Shown: piece after piece, positions 47,405 to 57,527 of the stretch
Layout: every line of letters starts with the position of its first letter
Numbering within the stretch: the first letter of the stretch is position 1
Source: an uncultured Thiohalocapsa sp.
Lineage (GTDB): Bacteria > Pseudomonadota > Gammaproteobacteria > Chromatiales > Chromatiaceae
Assembly: GCF_913062725.1 (NCBI RefSeq)
Contig: NZ_CAJXWY010000002.1
Span: 1 to 64,000, forward strand
Direction of reading: 5' to 3'
Length of the DNA stretch: 64,000 bases
Translations under genes and position numbers: made by a program
The notes under the pieces: generated by a model
Told to the model about the DNA's origin: nothing
The model's input: only the letters and a program-made list of their open reading frames with translations
Database searches by the model: none

Positions 47405-47944
47405 TCAGAATTGCAGATCGTTGGACAGCCGCTCCAGCTTGCCGCGCACGGAGCCGTCGATGACGACATCGCCCGCGCGTACCTTGACGCCGCCGATGAG
47501 GTCTGGGTCTTCGTCGATGGTCAGATGGACATCACCGCCGAAGTGGGCCTTGAGCCGCTCGATGAGCTCGTCACGCTCGGCATCACCCACCGGATAGGCG
47601 CTGGTGATCTGAATCTGCTGCAGGCCGTCGTGAAGGGTTTTCATTTGCGCGAACAGGCGGGCGATATCCGGCAGCACACTGAGCCGCTTGTTGCGGGCGA
47701 GCAGACGCACCAGATTCTGCAGGTGCGCGTTGAGGCCCTCGCCGGCGACGCCGAAGATCAGATCCCGCAGCTGCTCCGAGGAGGCGTGGGGGTTACCGAC
47801 CTGGGCGGCGATCTGCGCATCATCGGCGATGGCGCCGAGCAGGCTCAGCCCGTCGGCCCAGGCGTCGAGGGCACCCTCTGCCTTGGCAACCTCGAAGGCC
47901 GCTTCAGCGTAGGGACGCGCAATGGTGGTGGTATCTCCGGCCAT
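47405..47944 (-). CDS. atpH: ATP synthase delta subunit AtpH
   Basis: The peripheral-stalk subunit linking F1 to the b subunits. It has 179 residues, starting TTIARPYAEAAFEVAKAEG. The C-terminal part DEDPDLIGGVKVRAGDVVID and the terminal SVRGKLERLSNDLQF are characteristic. Confidence 0.97.
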   Translation of the reverse strand: MAGDTTTIARPYAEAAFEVAKAEGALDAWADGLSLLGAIADDAQIAAQVGNPHASSEQLRDLIFGVAGEGLNAHLQNLVRLLARNKRLSVLPDIARLFAQMKTLHDGLQQIQITSAYPVGDAERDELIERLKAHFGGDVHLTIDEDPDLIGGVKVRAGDVVIDGSVRGKLERLSNDLQF

Positions 47945-47953
47945 GGGCTGCCC

Positions 47954-48424
47954 CTAGATCTGCTCGGCAAAGGATTTGACGAGGTTTTTGTGCGCCTGGG
48001 CGTCGACCTCTTTCTGCAGAATCTTCTCGGCCGCGGCCACCGCGAGCTGGGCCATGCGCTCGCGCAGCTCCTCTCGTGTGCGGTTGGCCTCTTGCTCGAT
48101 CTCGGCGTGGGCCGCCGTGCGGATGCGGTCCGCCTCTGCCACCGCGTCCCGCTTGGCCTCGTCGAGGATTTCGTTGTAGCGCTTCTGTGCCTGAGAGACG
48201 ATGTCTGCGGCGTTACTTTTGGCCTCTTTCATGACCTCCAGCGCGCGCTGCTCACCGAGCTCCTGCTCTTCCTTGCCACGCTCCGCCGCAGCTAGTCCCT
48301 CGGCAATTTTCGCCGTGCGCTCCTCCAGCGCCTTCATGATCGGCGGCCAGACGTACTTCATGCAGAAGGCGACGAACACGCCGAAGGCGATCATCTGCAC
48401 GAGCAAAGTAAGATTGATGTTCAT
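47954..48424 (-). CDS. atpF: ATP synthase b subunit AtpF
   Basis: The peripheral-stalk membrane subunit. It has 156 residues: an N-terminal membrane helix ([20 protein letters not shown]) with the [15 protein letters not shown] junction, then a long charged helix to the C-terminus. It ends 10 bases before atpH. Confidence 0.97.
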   Translation of the reverse strand: MNINLTLLVQMIAFGVFVAFCMKYVWPPIMKALEERTAKIAEGLAAAERGKEEQELGEQRALEVMKEAKSNAADIVSQAQKRYNEILDEAKRDAVAEADRIRTAAHAEIEQEANRTREELRERMAQLAVAAAEKILQKEVDAQAHKNLVKSFAEQI

Positions 48425-48522
48425 CCGTCTGCCTTTCTGGAACTTGTGCCTCTAGTGTTGAACGGCGGTCACCGGCCGATGCCACCGACCGCCCAGTGTG
48501 GGCTCGGGCGCCAGAGGACAGC

Positions 48523-48789
<267 letters not shown>

Positions 48790-48863
48790 TCAGGGTTTTT
48801 GGTGTCTGCGCCCGCCGCCACCCGCCTCGGAATACGAGGCGACGGACGTGGCGCCGCCGGGCC

Positions 48864-49730
<867 letters not shown>

Positions 49731-49752
49731 TCAGTCCTGGTTGGCGGCGGCG

Positions 49753-50145
49753 CTACTGCGCCGGCCGCGATGCAAACAGCGCGGGCAGCACCTGCACCGC
49801 GAAATAGGTGCCGAGCAACGCCGGCAGGTTGAGATTCGCGAGGGTGGCGAACGCGAGCGCAAATAAGCCGAGAATCAAGGCAATCTTGACGATCTCGGCT
49901 GCGTAGATTCGCAGTGCGAGCTCCGTCGGCGCCTGAGCGCGGTAGTGACGGAAGACCCGCAGCGCGAACACCCAGTTGGCGAGGAGACAGACGCCTGCGC
50001 CGATCGCGGCCGACTCGACGACGGTGGCGCCGAAGGGCGCGGCCAACGCAATGGCGAGCACGGCGAAGACGCCCTGCCAAGTCAACAGGCGCCGCAGCTG
50101 TGCGCGATCACGCGGGCCGAGTCCACGGGAGTCCCCCGAAATCAC
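49753..50145 (-). CDS. atpI: ATP synthase assembly protein AtpI
   Basis: A small four-helix membrane protein of 130 residues that aids F0 assembly. Helices are seen in LTWQGVFAVLAIALAAPFG, AAIGAGVCLLANWVFALRVF, EIVKIALILGLFALAFATL and LLGTYFAVQVLPALF. The start is GTG at 50145 with a G-rich ribosome-binding site upstream. It is the first gene of the atp operon, directly behind a good promoter. Confidence 0.9.
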   Translation of the reverse strand: MISGDSRGLGPRDRAQLRRLLTWQGVFAVLAIALAAPFGATVVESAAIGAGVCLLANWVFALRVFRHYRAQAPTELALRIYAAEIVKIALILGLFALAFATLANLNLPALLGTYFAVQVLPALFASRPAQ

Positions 50146-50167
50146 CTGCCCCCCGCAAAGACCCGGA

Positions 50168-50197
50168 AGTATAAGCGTGCCCGAATATTCCGGTCAA
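50168..50197 (-). promoter_or_regulatory. Sigma70-type promoter of the atp operon
   Basis: On the minus strand TTGACC and TATACT are separated by 18 bases (complement of 50168-50197). Transcription would start near 50160, about 15-20 bases before the atpI GTG. It lies in the 133 bases between parB and atpI, where an operon promoter is expected. Confidence 0.7.
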
Positions 50198-50278
50198 ACC
50201 CCTGATCGAACTGTTTGTATAGTGCCATAAATGTGACAAAGAGGCTTTACGGATTGATGACGGGGTCTCTTGTGGAAA

Positions 50279-51430
50279 TTACTGAAGATGACCCAGGATG
50301 CCATCAAGCTCGTCGAGGCTGTTGTAGGCGATCACCAGCTTGCCGCCGCCCTTGGCGCCGTGCTGGATGGCGACCCGGGCACCGAGACGCTCGGCGAGAT
50401 CGTCTTGCAGACGACGGATGTCCGGGTCCGGCGCGGGCTCACGCGGGCGCTCGGCGCCGGCATGCTCGCTCTGCAGCCGGCGCACCAGGCGCTCGGTTTC
50501 ACGCACCGAGAGCCCGCGTGCAACCACCTGGCGGGCGGCCAGTACCTGTGTATCGCCCTTGAGGCCGAGCAGCGCCCGGGCATGGCCCATGTCCAGGCGC
50601 CCGGCATCCAGCAGGCCGCGCACTTCGGCACCCAGCTCGAGCAACCGCAGTAAATTGGTGACCGTGGTGCGGGACTTGCCGACGGCGTCGGCAACGTCCT
50701 GATGCGTCAGGCCGAATTCCTCTTGCAACCGGTGCAGGGCGCCGGCCTCTTCCAGCGGGGCGAGATTCTCGCGCTGGATGTTCTCGATCAGCGCGATGGC
50801 GAGGGCGGTCTGCTCGTCAACCGCGCGCACGACCGCCGGCAGTTGGGCGAGACCCGCCTGCGCGGCCGCTCGCCAGCGCCGCTCGCCGGCGACGATCTCG
50901 TAGCGTTCGCTATCGAGTGGCCGGACCACGATGGGCTGCAGCACACCCTGGCGGGCGATGGAGGCGGCGAGCTCGCGCATGGCCTCAGGGTCGAATTCCC
51001 GGCGCGGCTGGTAGCGGCCGCGGTGGATGCTCGCCACCGGCAGCTGCCGCACCGATTCGCCGGGCGCGCCTTGCGTCAGGGCCGTCTCGACGCTCAGCGC
51101 CTCGACACCAGGGCCCACAGTCTCCCGTACCCCGCCGAGCAGGGCATCCAGGCCACGGCCAAGGCCGCGCTTCTTGGCGCTGTTCATGGGCTGCATGCCC
51201 CCCGCAGTGGCAGCTTGGGCGCACCCTTCGACCGCTTCTGGGGCCGGCTCCGATACCGAAGCGGGCTCGGAGCCCGCGCCCCTGTCTGCGGCGCCCGCCG
51301 GGGATGTGTCGGTGCGCAACGCCGAAGCCGGGTGTGAAGATGTCGGGGCATCGGCGGCATCCAGCGAGTCGGCCTGGTGGTCAAGTTGGGCGTCCGGGCG
51401 GGTCTCGGTCAGGGAGAGCGCGTTTTTCAT
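50279..51430 (-). CDS. parB: Chromosome partitioning protein ParB
   Basis: A CTP-dependent clamp that loads at parS and organises the origin region. The conserved part starts KKRGLGRGLDALLGG. VASIHRGRYQPRREFDPEAM and the CTP-binding GERRWRAAAQAGLAQLPAVV come next. The helix-turn-helix is in LTHQDVADAVGKSRTTVTNL, and a C-terminal dimerisation domain ends the protein. From ATG 51430 it has 383 residues, including about 80 disordered Ala/Pro/Glu residues; the alternative ATG at 51187 gives a classical 302. Operon spacing (28 bases after parA) favours the long form, family length the short one. Confidence 0.95.
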   Translation of the reverse strand: MKNALSLTETRPDAQLDHQADSLDAADAPTSSHPASALRTDTSPAGAADRGAGSEPASVSEPAPEAVEGCAQAATAGGMQPMNSAKKRGLGRGLDALLGGVRETVGPGVEALSVETALTQGAPGESVRQLPVASIHRGRYQPRREFDPEAMRELAASIARQGVLQPIVVRPLDSERYEIVAGERRWRAAAQAGLAQLPAVVRAVDEQTALAIALIENIQRENLAPLEEAGALHRLQEEFGLTHQDVADAVGKSRTTVTNLLRLLELGAEVRGLLDAGRLDMGHARALLGLKGDTQVLAARQVVARGLSVRETERLVRRLQSEHAGAERPREPAPDPDIRRLQDDLAERLGARVAIQHGAKGGGKLVIAYNSLDELDGILGHLQ

Positions 51431-51457
51431 GACGGGCCGTGTCTCGTGTGATCCGGG

Positions 51458-52246
<789 letters not shown>

Positions 52247-52385
52247 GGGGTTCCTTCGGGCTTATGCCGGCGCGCCGCGCCATCGGCGAGCGGGGTGATG
52301 CGGGCGCGCTCGGGGCTGATTCAGGCGGCCACGCTGGATGTTGCGTGCTCGCGAAGCGAGTCCGGTCGACACGGGCGGCGACAGG

Positions 52386-53096
52386 TCACTCAAAGGGCAC
52401 TTCCACCAAACAGCGCTCGGCATCCAGCATGGGGACTGTGAGCCGGTGCACAGTGACTGCCTGCGCGCGTGCGCCGGCAGGTGCCGCCTTGGCCAATGCA
52501 TCGAGCTCTGCCGTCGGTTCGCGCCCTTTCAGTGCCAAGAGCACGCCGCCGGATGCGAGCAGTGGCGCGCAATCGGCGCAGAGCTGATCCAATGACGTGA
52601 CCGCACGGGCCGTTATGGTAGCGAAATTCGCCTGCGGCCGGTACGCCTGCGTGCGCGCCTGTAGCGCAATGACATTATCGAGCCCGAGCTCCAGCACCGC
52701 CTGGCGCACGAAGCGAATCTTCTTGCCGTTGCTATCCAACAGCGTGAATGCGAGGTGAGGCCGCACGATGGCCAGCGGCATACCCGGCAGGCCGGCGCCG
52801 GTGCCCACGTCCAGCACCGGGCCCCGGTGCACCCAGGGGAGCACCGCCAGGCTGTCCAGCAGGTGGCGGGGGATCATGTCCCGGGGCTCGCGCACGGCGG
52901 TGAGATTATAGGTGCGGTTCCAGCGCGCCAGCAGGTCCACATAGGCGAGGAGCTGCTTGCGTTGTGTGGCGCTCGCGGCCACGCCGAGGGCGGCGAGGCC
53001 CGCGTCCAATTGGCCGCCCAGGCCGGCGCCCGCCTCGGCCTCGAGGCGCGCCGGCGCGGCGCTGGCCGTTGCTGGTGGGGTCTTTGTCGCCGTCAT
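52386..53096 (-). CDS. rsmG: 16S rRNA (guanine-N7) methyltransferase RsmG (GidB)
   Basis: Methylates G527 of 16S rRNA (E. coli numbering). It has 236 residues with an N-terminal Ala/Pro-rich extension of about 25. RWNRTYNLTAVREPRDMIPRH, the SAM motif VLDVGTGAGLPGMPLAI and LLDSNGKKIRFVRQAV are conserved. The start overlaps the mnmG stop by one base. Confidence 0.97.
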   Translation of the reverse strand: MTATKTPPATASAAPARLEAEAGAGLGGQLDAGLAALGVAASATQRKQLLAYVDLLARWNRTYNLTAVREPRDMIPRHLLDSLAVLPWVHRGPVLDVGTGAGLPGMPLAIVRPHLAFTLLDSNGKKIRFVRQAVLELGLDNVIALQARTQAYRPQANFATITARAVTSLDQLCADCAPLLASGGVLLALKGREPTAELDALAKAAPAGARAQAVTVHRLTVPMLDAERCLVEVPFE

Positions 53097-54976
53097 CAGG
53101 CGCTCTGGCGCTTGAGGTGGATCAGCAGCAGCGATACCGCCGCCGGCGTGACGCCCGGAATGCGCGCCGCCTGGCCGACGGTGGACGGGCGCACCCGCTG
53201 GAATTTCTCACGCACCTCGGCGGAGAGCCCGCGGACGTTGTCGTAGTCGAAGTCCCGGGGCAGCATCCGGGCATCCTCGGCCTGCTGACGGACCACCTCC
53301 TGCTGCTGGCGCTCCAGATAGCCCGCGTATTTGGTCTGGATCTCGATCTGCTCGGCCACCTGGGGGTCGGTCACGCCGGGGCCGACGCCATCCACCGCCG
53401 TCAGCGCCGCATAGCCGACCTGGGGCCGGCTGAGCAGGTCGAGGGCGCGTGCCTCGCGGGTGACCCGCTCGCCGGTGTGTCGGGTCAGGTCCGCCGCCGC
53501 CGCCGTGCCCGGGCGCACCCAGCAATCGCGCAGGCGCTCGCGCTCGCGCTCGATGGCCTCGCGCTTGGCCGTGAAACGCCGCCAGCGCGCCTCGCCCACC
53601 AGGCCGAGCCGGCGACCGGTCTCGGTCAGGCGCAGATCGGCATTGTCTTCGCGCAGCAGCAGCCGGTATTCGGCGCGGCTGGTGAACATGCGGTAGGGCT
53701 CGCTGGTGCCGCGGGTGATGAGGTCGTCCACCAGCACGCCGAGGTAGGCCTGGTCGCGGCGCAGGCTCCAGGGCTCGCGACCCTGCACCGCCAGCGCGGC
53801 ATTGACGCCGGCGAGGAGCCCCTGGGCGGCGGCCTCCTCGTAGCCGGTGGTGCCGTTGATCTGGCCGGCGAAATAGAGCCCGGGCACGCAGGCGGTCTCG
53901 AGGGTTGGCCGCAGATCCCGTGGGTCGAAGAAGTCGTACTCGATGGCATAGCCGGGGCGGGTGATGTGCGCCTGCTCGAAGCCCGGAATGGAGCGCACCA
54001 GGTCCAGCTGTACCTCGTAGGGCAGACTGGTGGAGATGCCGTTGGGGTAGAGCTCGGCGGCGTCGAGGCCCTCCGGCTCGACGAAAATCTGGTGCGACGT
54101 CTTGTCCGCGAAGCGCACGATCTTGTCTTCGATGGACGGGCAGTAGCGCGGACCGACGCCCTCGATGACGCCGGTGAACATGGGCGAGCGCGAGAGGCCG
54201 CCGCGGATGATGTCGTGGGTGCGCTCGGTGGTGCGGGCGATGTGGCAGCTCACCTGCCGCGGATGCTCGGCGGCATCGCCCAGATAGGAGAACACGGGCA
54301 CCGGCGTGTCACCGGGCTGTTCCTCGAGCCGGGAGAAATCGACGCTGCGGGCGTCGATGCGTGGCGGGGTGCCGGTTTTGAGGCGCTCGACGGTGAAGGG
54401 CATCTCCCGCAGTCGATGGGCCAGCGCCATGGCCGGGGGATCGCCGGCGCGGCCGCCGCGATAGTTGCTCAAGCCCACGTGGATGCGCCCGCCGAGGAAG
54501 GTGCCCACTGTCAGCACCACCGCAGGCGCGTGGAATGCCAGGCCCATCTGCGTGCGCACGCCGGCGACGCGCTCGCCGTCGCCGGTCAGAATCAGGTCGT
54601 CCACCGCCTGCTGGAACAGCCAGAGGTTGGCCTGGCGCTCCACCGCGCTGCGCACGGCGGCCCGGTACAACGCCCGGTCCGCCTGTGCGCGGGTGGCGCG
54701 CACCGCCGGGCCCTTGCGCCGGTTCAGCACGCGGAACTGGATGCCGGCGCGGTCCGCCGCACGCGCCATGAGGCCATCGAGGGCATCGATTTCCTTGACC
54801 AGGTGCCCCTTGCCGATGCCGCCGATGGCCGGATTACAGCTCATCTGGCCGATGGTCTCGAGGTTGTGGGTAAGCAGCAGCGTGCGTGCGCCCATGCGGG
54901 CCGCGGCGAGCGCCGCCTCGGTGCCGGCGTGGCCGCCGCCGACGACGATGACATCGTATGCTTGATTGTTCGACAT
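53096..54976 (-). CDS. mnmG: tRNA uridine-5-carboxymethylaminomethyl modification enzyme MnmG (GidA)
   Basis: An FAD enzyme that with MnmE modifies the wobble U34 of several tRNAs. The FAD-binding motif [20 protein letters not shown] is N-terminal. [20 protein letters not shown], the [15 protein letters not shown] loop and the C-terminal helical [16 protein letters not shown] region are conserved. Length is 626 residues. mnmE does not precede it, as it does in many relatives; a divergent moxR operon does. Confidence 0.98.
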   Translation of the reverse strand: MSNNQAYDVIVVGGGHAGTEAALAAARMGARTLLLTHNLETIGQMSCNPAIGGIGKGHLVKEIDALDGLMARAADRAGIQFRVLNRRKGPAVRATRAQADRALYRAAVRSAVERQANLWLFQQAVDDLILTGDGERVAGVRTQMGLAFHAPAVVLTVGTFLGGRIHVGLSNYRGGRAGDPPAMALAHRLREMPFTVERLKTGTPPRIDARSVDFSRLEEQPGDTPVPVFSYLGDAAEHPRQVSCHIARTTERTHDIIRGGLSRSPMFTGVIEGVGPRYCPSIEDKIVRFADKTSHQIFVEPEGLDAAELYPNGISTSLPYEVQLDLVRSIPGFEQAHITRPGYAIEYDFFDPRDLRPTLETACVPGLYFAGQINGTTGYEEAAAQGLLAGVNAALAVQGREPWSLRRDQAYLGVLVDDLITRGTSEPYRMFTSRAEYRLLLREDNADLRLTETGRRLGLVGEARWRRFTAKREAIERERERLRDCWVRPGTAAAADLTRHTGERVTREARALDLLSRPQVGYAALTAVDGVGPGVTDPQVAEQIEIQTKYAGYLERQQQEVVRQQAEDARMLPRDFDYDNVRGLSAEVREKFQRVRPSTVGQAARIPGVTPAAVSLLLIHLKRQSA

Positions 54977-55332
54977 AGTTCGCAGTCCCGCCGGATGAGC
55001 CCCACTTCAGGTTCGTCATAGCTGGGTTTTCGGTTTCTGCCGGCAGGGTGACGGCTGGCGGAGGCATCCCTGCTGGCAAGCCCCGCAGCCGCCACCCGGC
55101 CCGTCGAAGCTTGCGCCGGACATCGACAGCCGTTGCATATACTACAGCGTTCCTTCGGATTGATTCCCCGCCGCCATACGCTTTTCAGGCGCCAGGCGCC
55201 GGGGCAGAACCCAGTCGCCCAAACCGCGCATCCAAGCGAGCCTCCGCCGGACACCAAGATAAAAAAGACTGTCCCCGGCGGTGAGCAGCCCGCCCCTGTG
55301 GCCCAGGCACTGCAGACAGCCGGAACCGACGC
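54977..55332. other. Divergent intergenic region between mnmG and moxR
   Basis: About 350 bases with promoters expected for both directions. A GCATCCCTGC decamer (the complement of the GCAGGGATGC core seen at 20811 and 31764) lies near 55064. I found no DnaA boxes (TTATCCACA type) and no gene; short frames here lack family features. Confidence 0.4.
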
Positions 55333-56277
55333 ATGCGCCAGACCCTAAGCAAGCGCGACGCGCAGCCCCCCATCCAGGCGGTGCTCCATGCCGCCGATGC
55401 CATCATCCTCGGCAAGCGCGACGAACTGCGGCTGGCGCTGGCCTGCGTGCTGGCCCGCGGCCATCTGCTCCTCGAGGACGTGCCCGGCGTCGGCAAGACC
55501 ACGCTGGCGCATGTGCTGGCGCGGCTGTTGGGGCTGGAGCACGCGCGCATCCAGTTCACCAGCGACATGCTGCCCGCCGATGTGGTGGGCGCATCGATCT
55601 ACGAGCGCGGGCGAGAGCAGTTCCAATTCCACGCGGGTCCGATCTTCTCGCAGCTGGTGCTGGCCGACGAGATCAACCGCGCCACCCCCAGGGCCCAAAG
55701 CGCGTTGCTGGAGGCCATGGAAGAGCGTCAGGTGACCACGGAGGGCGAGACGCGCCCGCTGCCCGAGCCCTTTTTTGTCATCGCCACACAGAATCCGTAC
55801 GACCAGGTGGGCACCTTTGCGCTGCCGGAATCGCAACTGGACCGTTTCCTGATGCGCCTGGCCCTGGGCTACCCAGCCGCCGCCGAGGAGAAGGCCCTGC
55901 TGGCGGGCCGGGACCGCCGCGAGATGGTCGCCGACCTGAAGCCGGTGCTGGACGCCGCGGGGCTGCTCGCCGCTCAACGTGACGTCGACAACGTCCATGC
56001 CGCCGCCGCCGTCATCGACTACTGTCACGCCATCTTGCAGTTCACCCGCCGCAGCGAGCGCTTCGTGCACGGTCTCTCGCCGCGGGCCGGGCTCGGGCTG
56101 CTGCGGGCGGCGCGCGCCTGGGCGCTGCTCGACGGACGTGATTTCGTGCTGCCGGAGGACGTCCAGCGGGTGCTGCCCGCCGTGGTGCCGCATCGGCTCA
56201 TGGCCGGCGGTGACCACAGCGACGGCGGTCACGCCGCCATCGCCGAGCTGATCCTCACGGCCGTTGCCGTGACCTGA
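55333..56277 (+). CDS. MoxR-family AAA+ ATPase
   Basis: A 314-residue chaperone-like ATPase. Walker A is LEDVPGVGKTTLAHVLAR, Walker B is LVLADEINRATPRAQSALLE, and ATQNPYDQVGTFALPESQLDRF carries sensor 1. The C-terminal lid domain has LSPRAGLGLLRAARAWAL. MoxR proteins usually activate or assemble partners encoded next to them, here the DUF58 and transglutaminase-like proteins. The start ATG gives MRQTLSKRDAQ. A 233-base gap separates it from the DUF58 gene, longer than usual for these operons. Confidence 0.95.
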   Translation: MRQTLSKRDAQPPIQAVLHAADAIILGKRDELRLALACVLARGHLLLEDVPGVGKTTLAHVLARLLGLEHARIQFTSDMLPADVVGASIYERGREQFQFHAGPIFSQLVLADEINRATPRAQSALLEAMEERQVTTEGETRPLPEPFFVIATQNPYDQVGTFALPESQLDRFLMRLALGYPAAAEEKALLAGRDRREMVADLKPVLDAAGLLAAQRDVDNVHAAAAVIDYCHAILQFTRRSERFVHGLSPRAGLGLLRAARAWALLDGRDFVLPEDVQRVLPAVVPHRLMAGGDHSDGGHAAIAELILTAVAVT

Positions 56278-56510
56278 AGCCGTCGCAGGATCGCCCGCGA
56301 CGCACAGGAACCGCGTCGCGGCCGCCCGTTCCAACGGTTTCAGAGGCCAGGCAGGGGGGGTCGGGCAGGGGGGCCGGGCGGACGGGTTACCGCGGCAACG
56401 CCAGCCACAAGCTCACACTCGACTCGGCACCCCTGCGGCGTCAGCATCAGCCAACGGCGCCGAAGCGCGCCAACGGGCCACCACGGCATCCGCCAAAGGT
56501 TGAGTACAAC

Positions 56511-57527
56511 GTGGCTAAAGGCAAGACCGCAACCGGCCTTGGGGCGCGCCACGGGACGCGTCTGATCGCCCGCTTCGCCGACGCCGGGATGCGCCCGGGG
56601 CGTCGGCGCAGCACGGCGCCGGCCAGCGCCGCCGTCGCCACCCATCACCGCAGCGTCTACATCCTCCCCACCAAGGCCGGCATCGGCTATGGCCTGATGC
56701 TGCTGGCGACGCTGCTCGGCGCGCTCAATTATCAGAACAATCTGGGTCTGCTGCTGACCTTTCTGATGATCGCCCTCGCACTGGTGGGTATGCATCATTG
56801 CTGGTTTCAGCTGCTCGGGCTCGTGGTCCAGGCCCGCGACGGCGCGCCGGTGTTCGCCGGCGAGACCGCGCGCTTTCCCGTCACTCTGGCGGAGCAGTCC
56901 GGCAAGCCGCGGCCGCAGCTGACGCTGGTGGGGGCGGCGCCGGTGGCGCTGGCCGCCGGCGGCGAGCGCCCGGTGATGCTGCCGCGGACGGCGGGCCGAC
57001 GCGGCGCGCTGGCGCTGGACCGAGTGGTGCTGGAGACCCGCTATCCCTTCGGCCTGTTCCGCGCCTGGACGGTGCTGCGCCCACGCGCCGAGGTGCTGGT
57101 GTATCCGCAGCCGGCGGCCCGCGCACCCCGAGCGCCGATGCTGCCGCAGGTGGCGCGCAATGGCCGCGGCGACCGGGGCAGCGGCGCCGAGGATTTCATC
57201 GGTCTTCGGCCCTACCGCCCGGGTGATCCACCCCGACGGCTGGACTGGAAGGCCTTCGCCCGCGAGCGCGGTGTCATGGTCAAGCACTTCGGCGGCGACC
57301 AGTGCGCCCGGGTCTGGCTGGACTGGGACGCGCTGGCGGCGGCCGACCTCGAGCGGCGCCTGTCCCTGCTCGCCCGACAGGTGCTGGATGCCGATGCCCG
57401 CGGCCACAGCTACGGCCTGCGCCTGCCGGGCATCAGCATCGCCCCCGGCCACGGCGGCCGCCACAGGCTCCGCTGTCTGGCGGCACTGGCGCGTTTCCGG
57501 CCGGCGGAGTCCGGGCGCCATGGCTGA
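56511..57527 (+). CDS. DUF58 (von Willebrand-like) membrane protein
   Basis: A 338-residue partner of MoxR. Two membrane helices near the N-terminus (AGIGYGLMLLATLLGALNYQ; LLLTFLMIALALVGMHHCW) precede a beta domain. The DUF58 signature EDFIGLRPYRPGDPPRRLDWKAFAR lies toward the C-terminal third. The start GTG at 56511 follows a weak site; the first 50 residues are basic. Its stop overlaps the transglutaminase gene by 8 bases. Confidence 0.92.
   Translation: MAKGKTATGLGARHGTRLIARFADAGMRPGRRRSTAPASAAVATHHRSVYILPTKAGIGYGLMLLATLLGALNYQNNLGLLLTFLMIALALVGMHHCWFQLLGLVVQARDGAPVFAGETARFPVTLAEQSGKPRPQLTLVGAAPVALAAGGERPVMLPRTAGRRGALALDRVVLETRYPFGLFRAWTVLRPRAEVLVYPQPAARAPRAPMLPQVARNGRGDRGSGAEDFIGLRPYRPGDPPRRLDWKAFARERGVMVKHFGGDQCARVWLDWDALAAADLERRLSLLARQVLDADARGHSYGLRLPGISIAPGHGGRHRLRCLAALARFRPAESGRHG

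Noticed and set aside
53097-55021. Long plus-strand frame antisense to mnmG
   Set aside because: MnmG is full length with all motifs; the antisense frame is a GC-composition shadow.
54977-55332. Chromosome origin beside mnmG
   Set aside because: No clustered DnaA boxes or AT-rich unwinding element could be seen.
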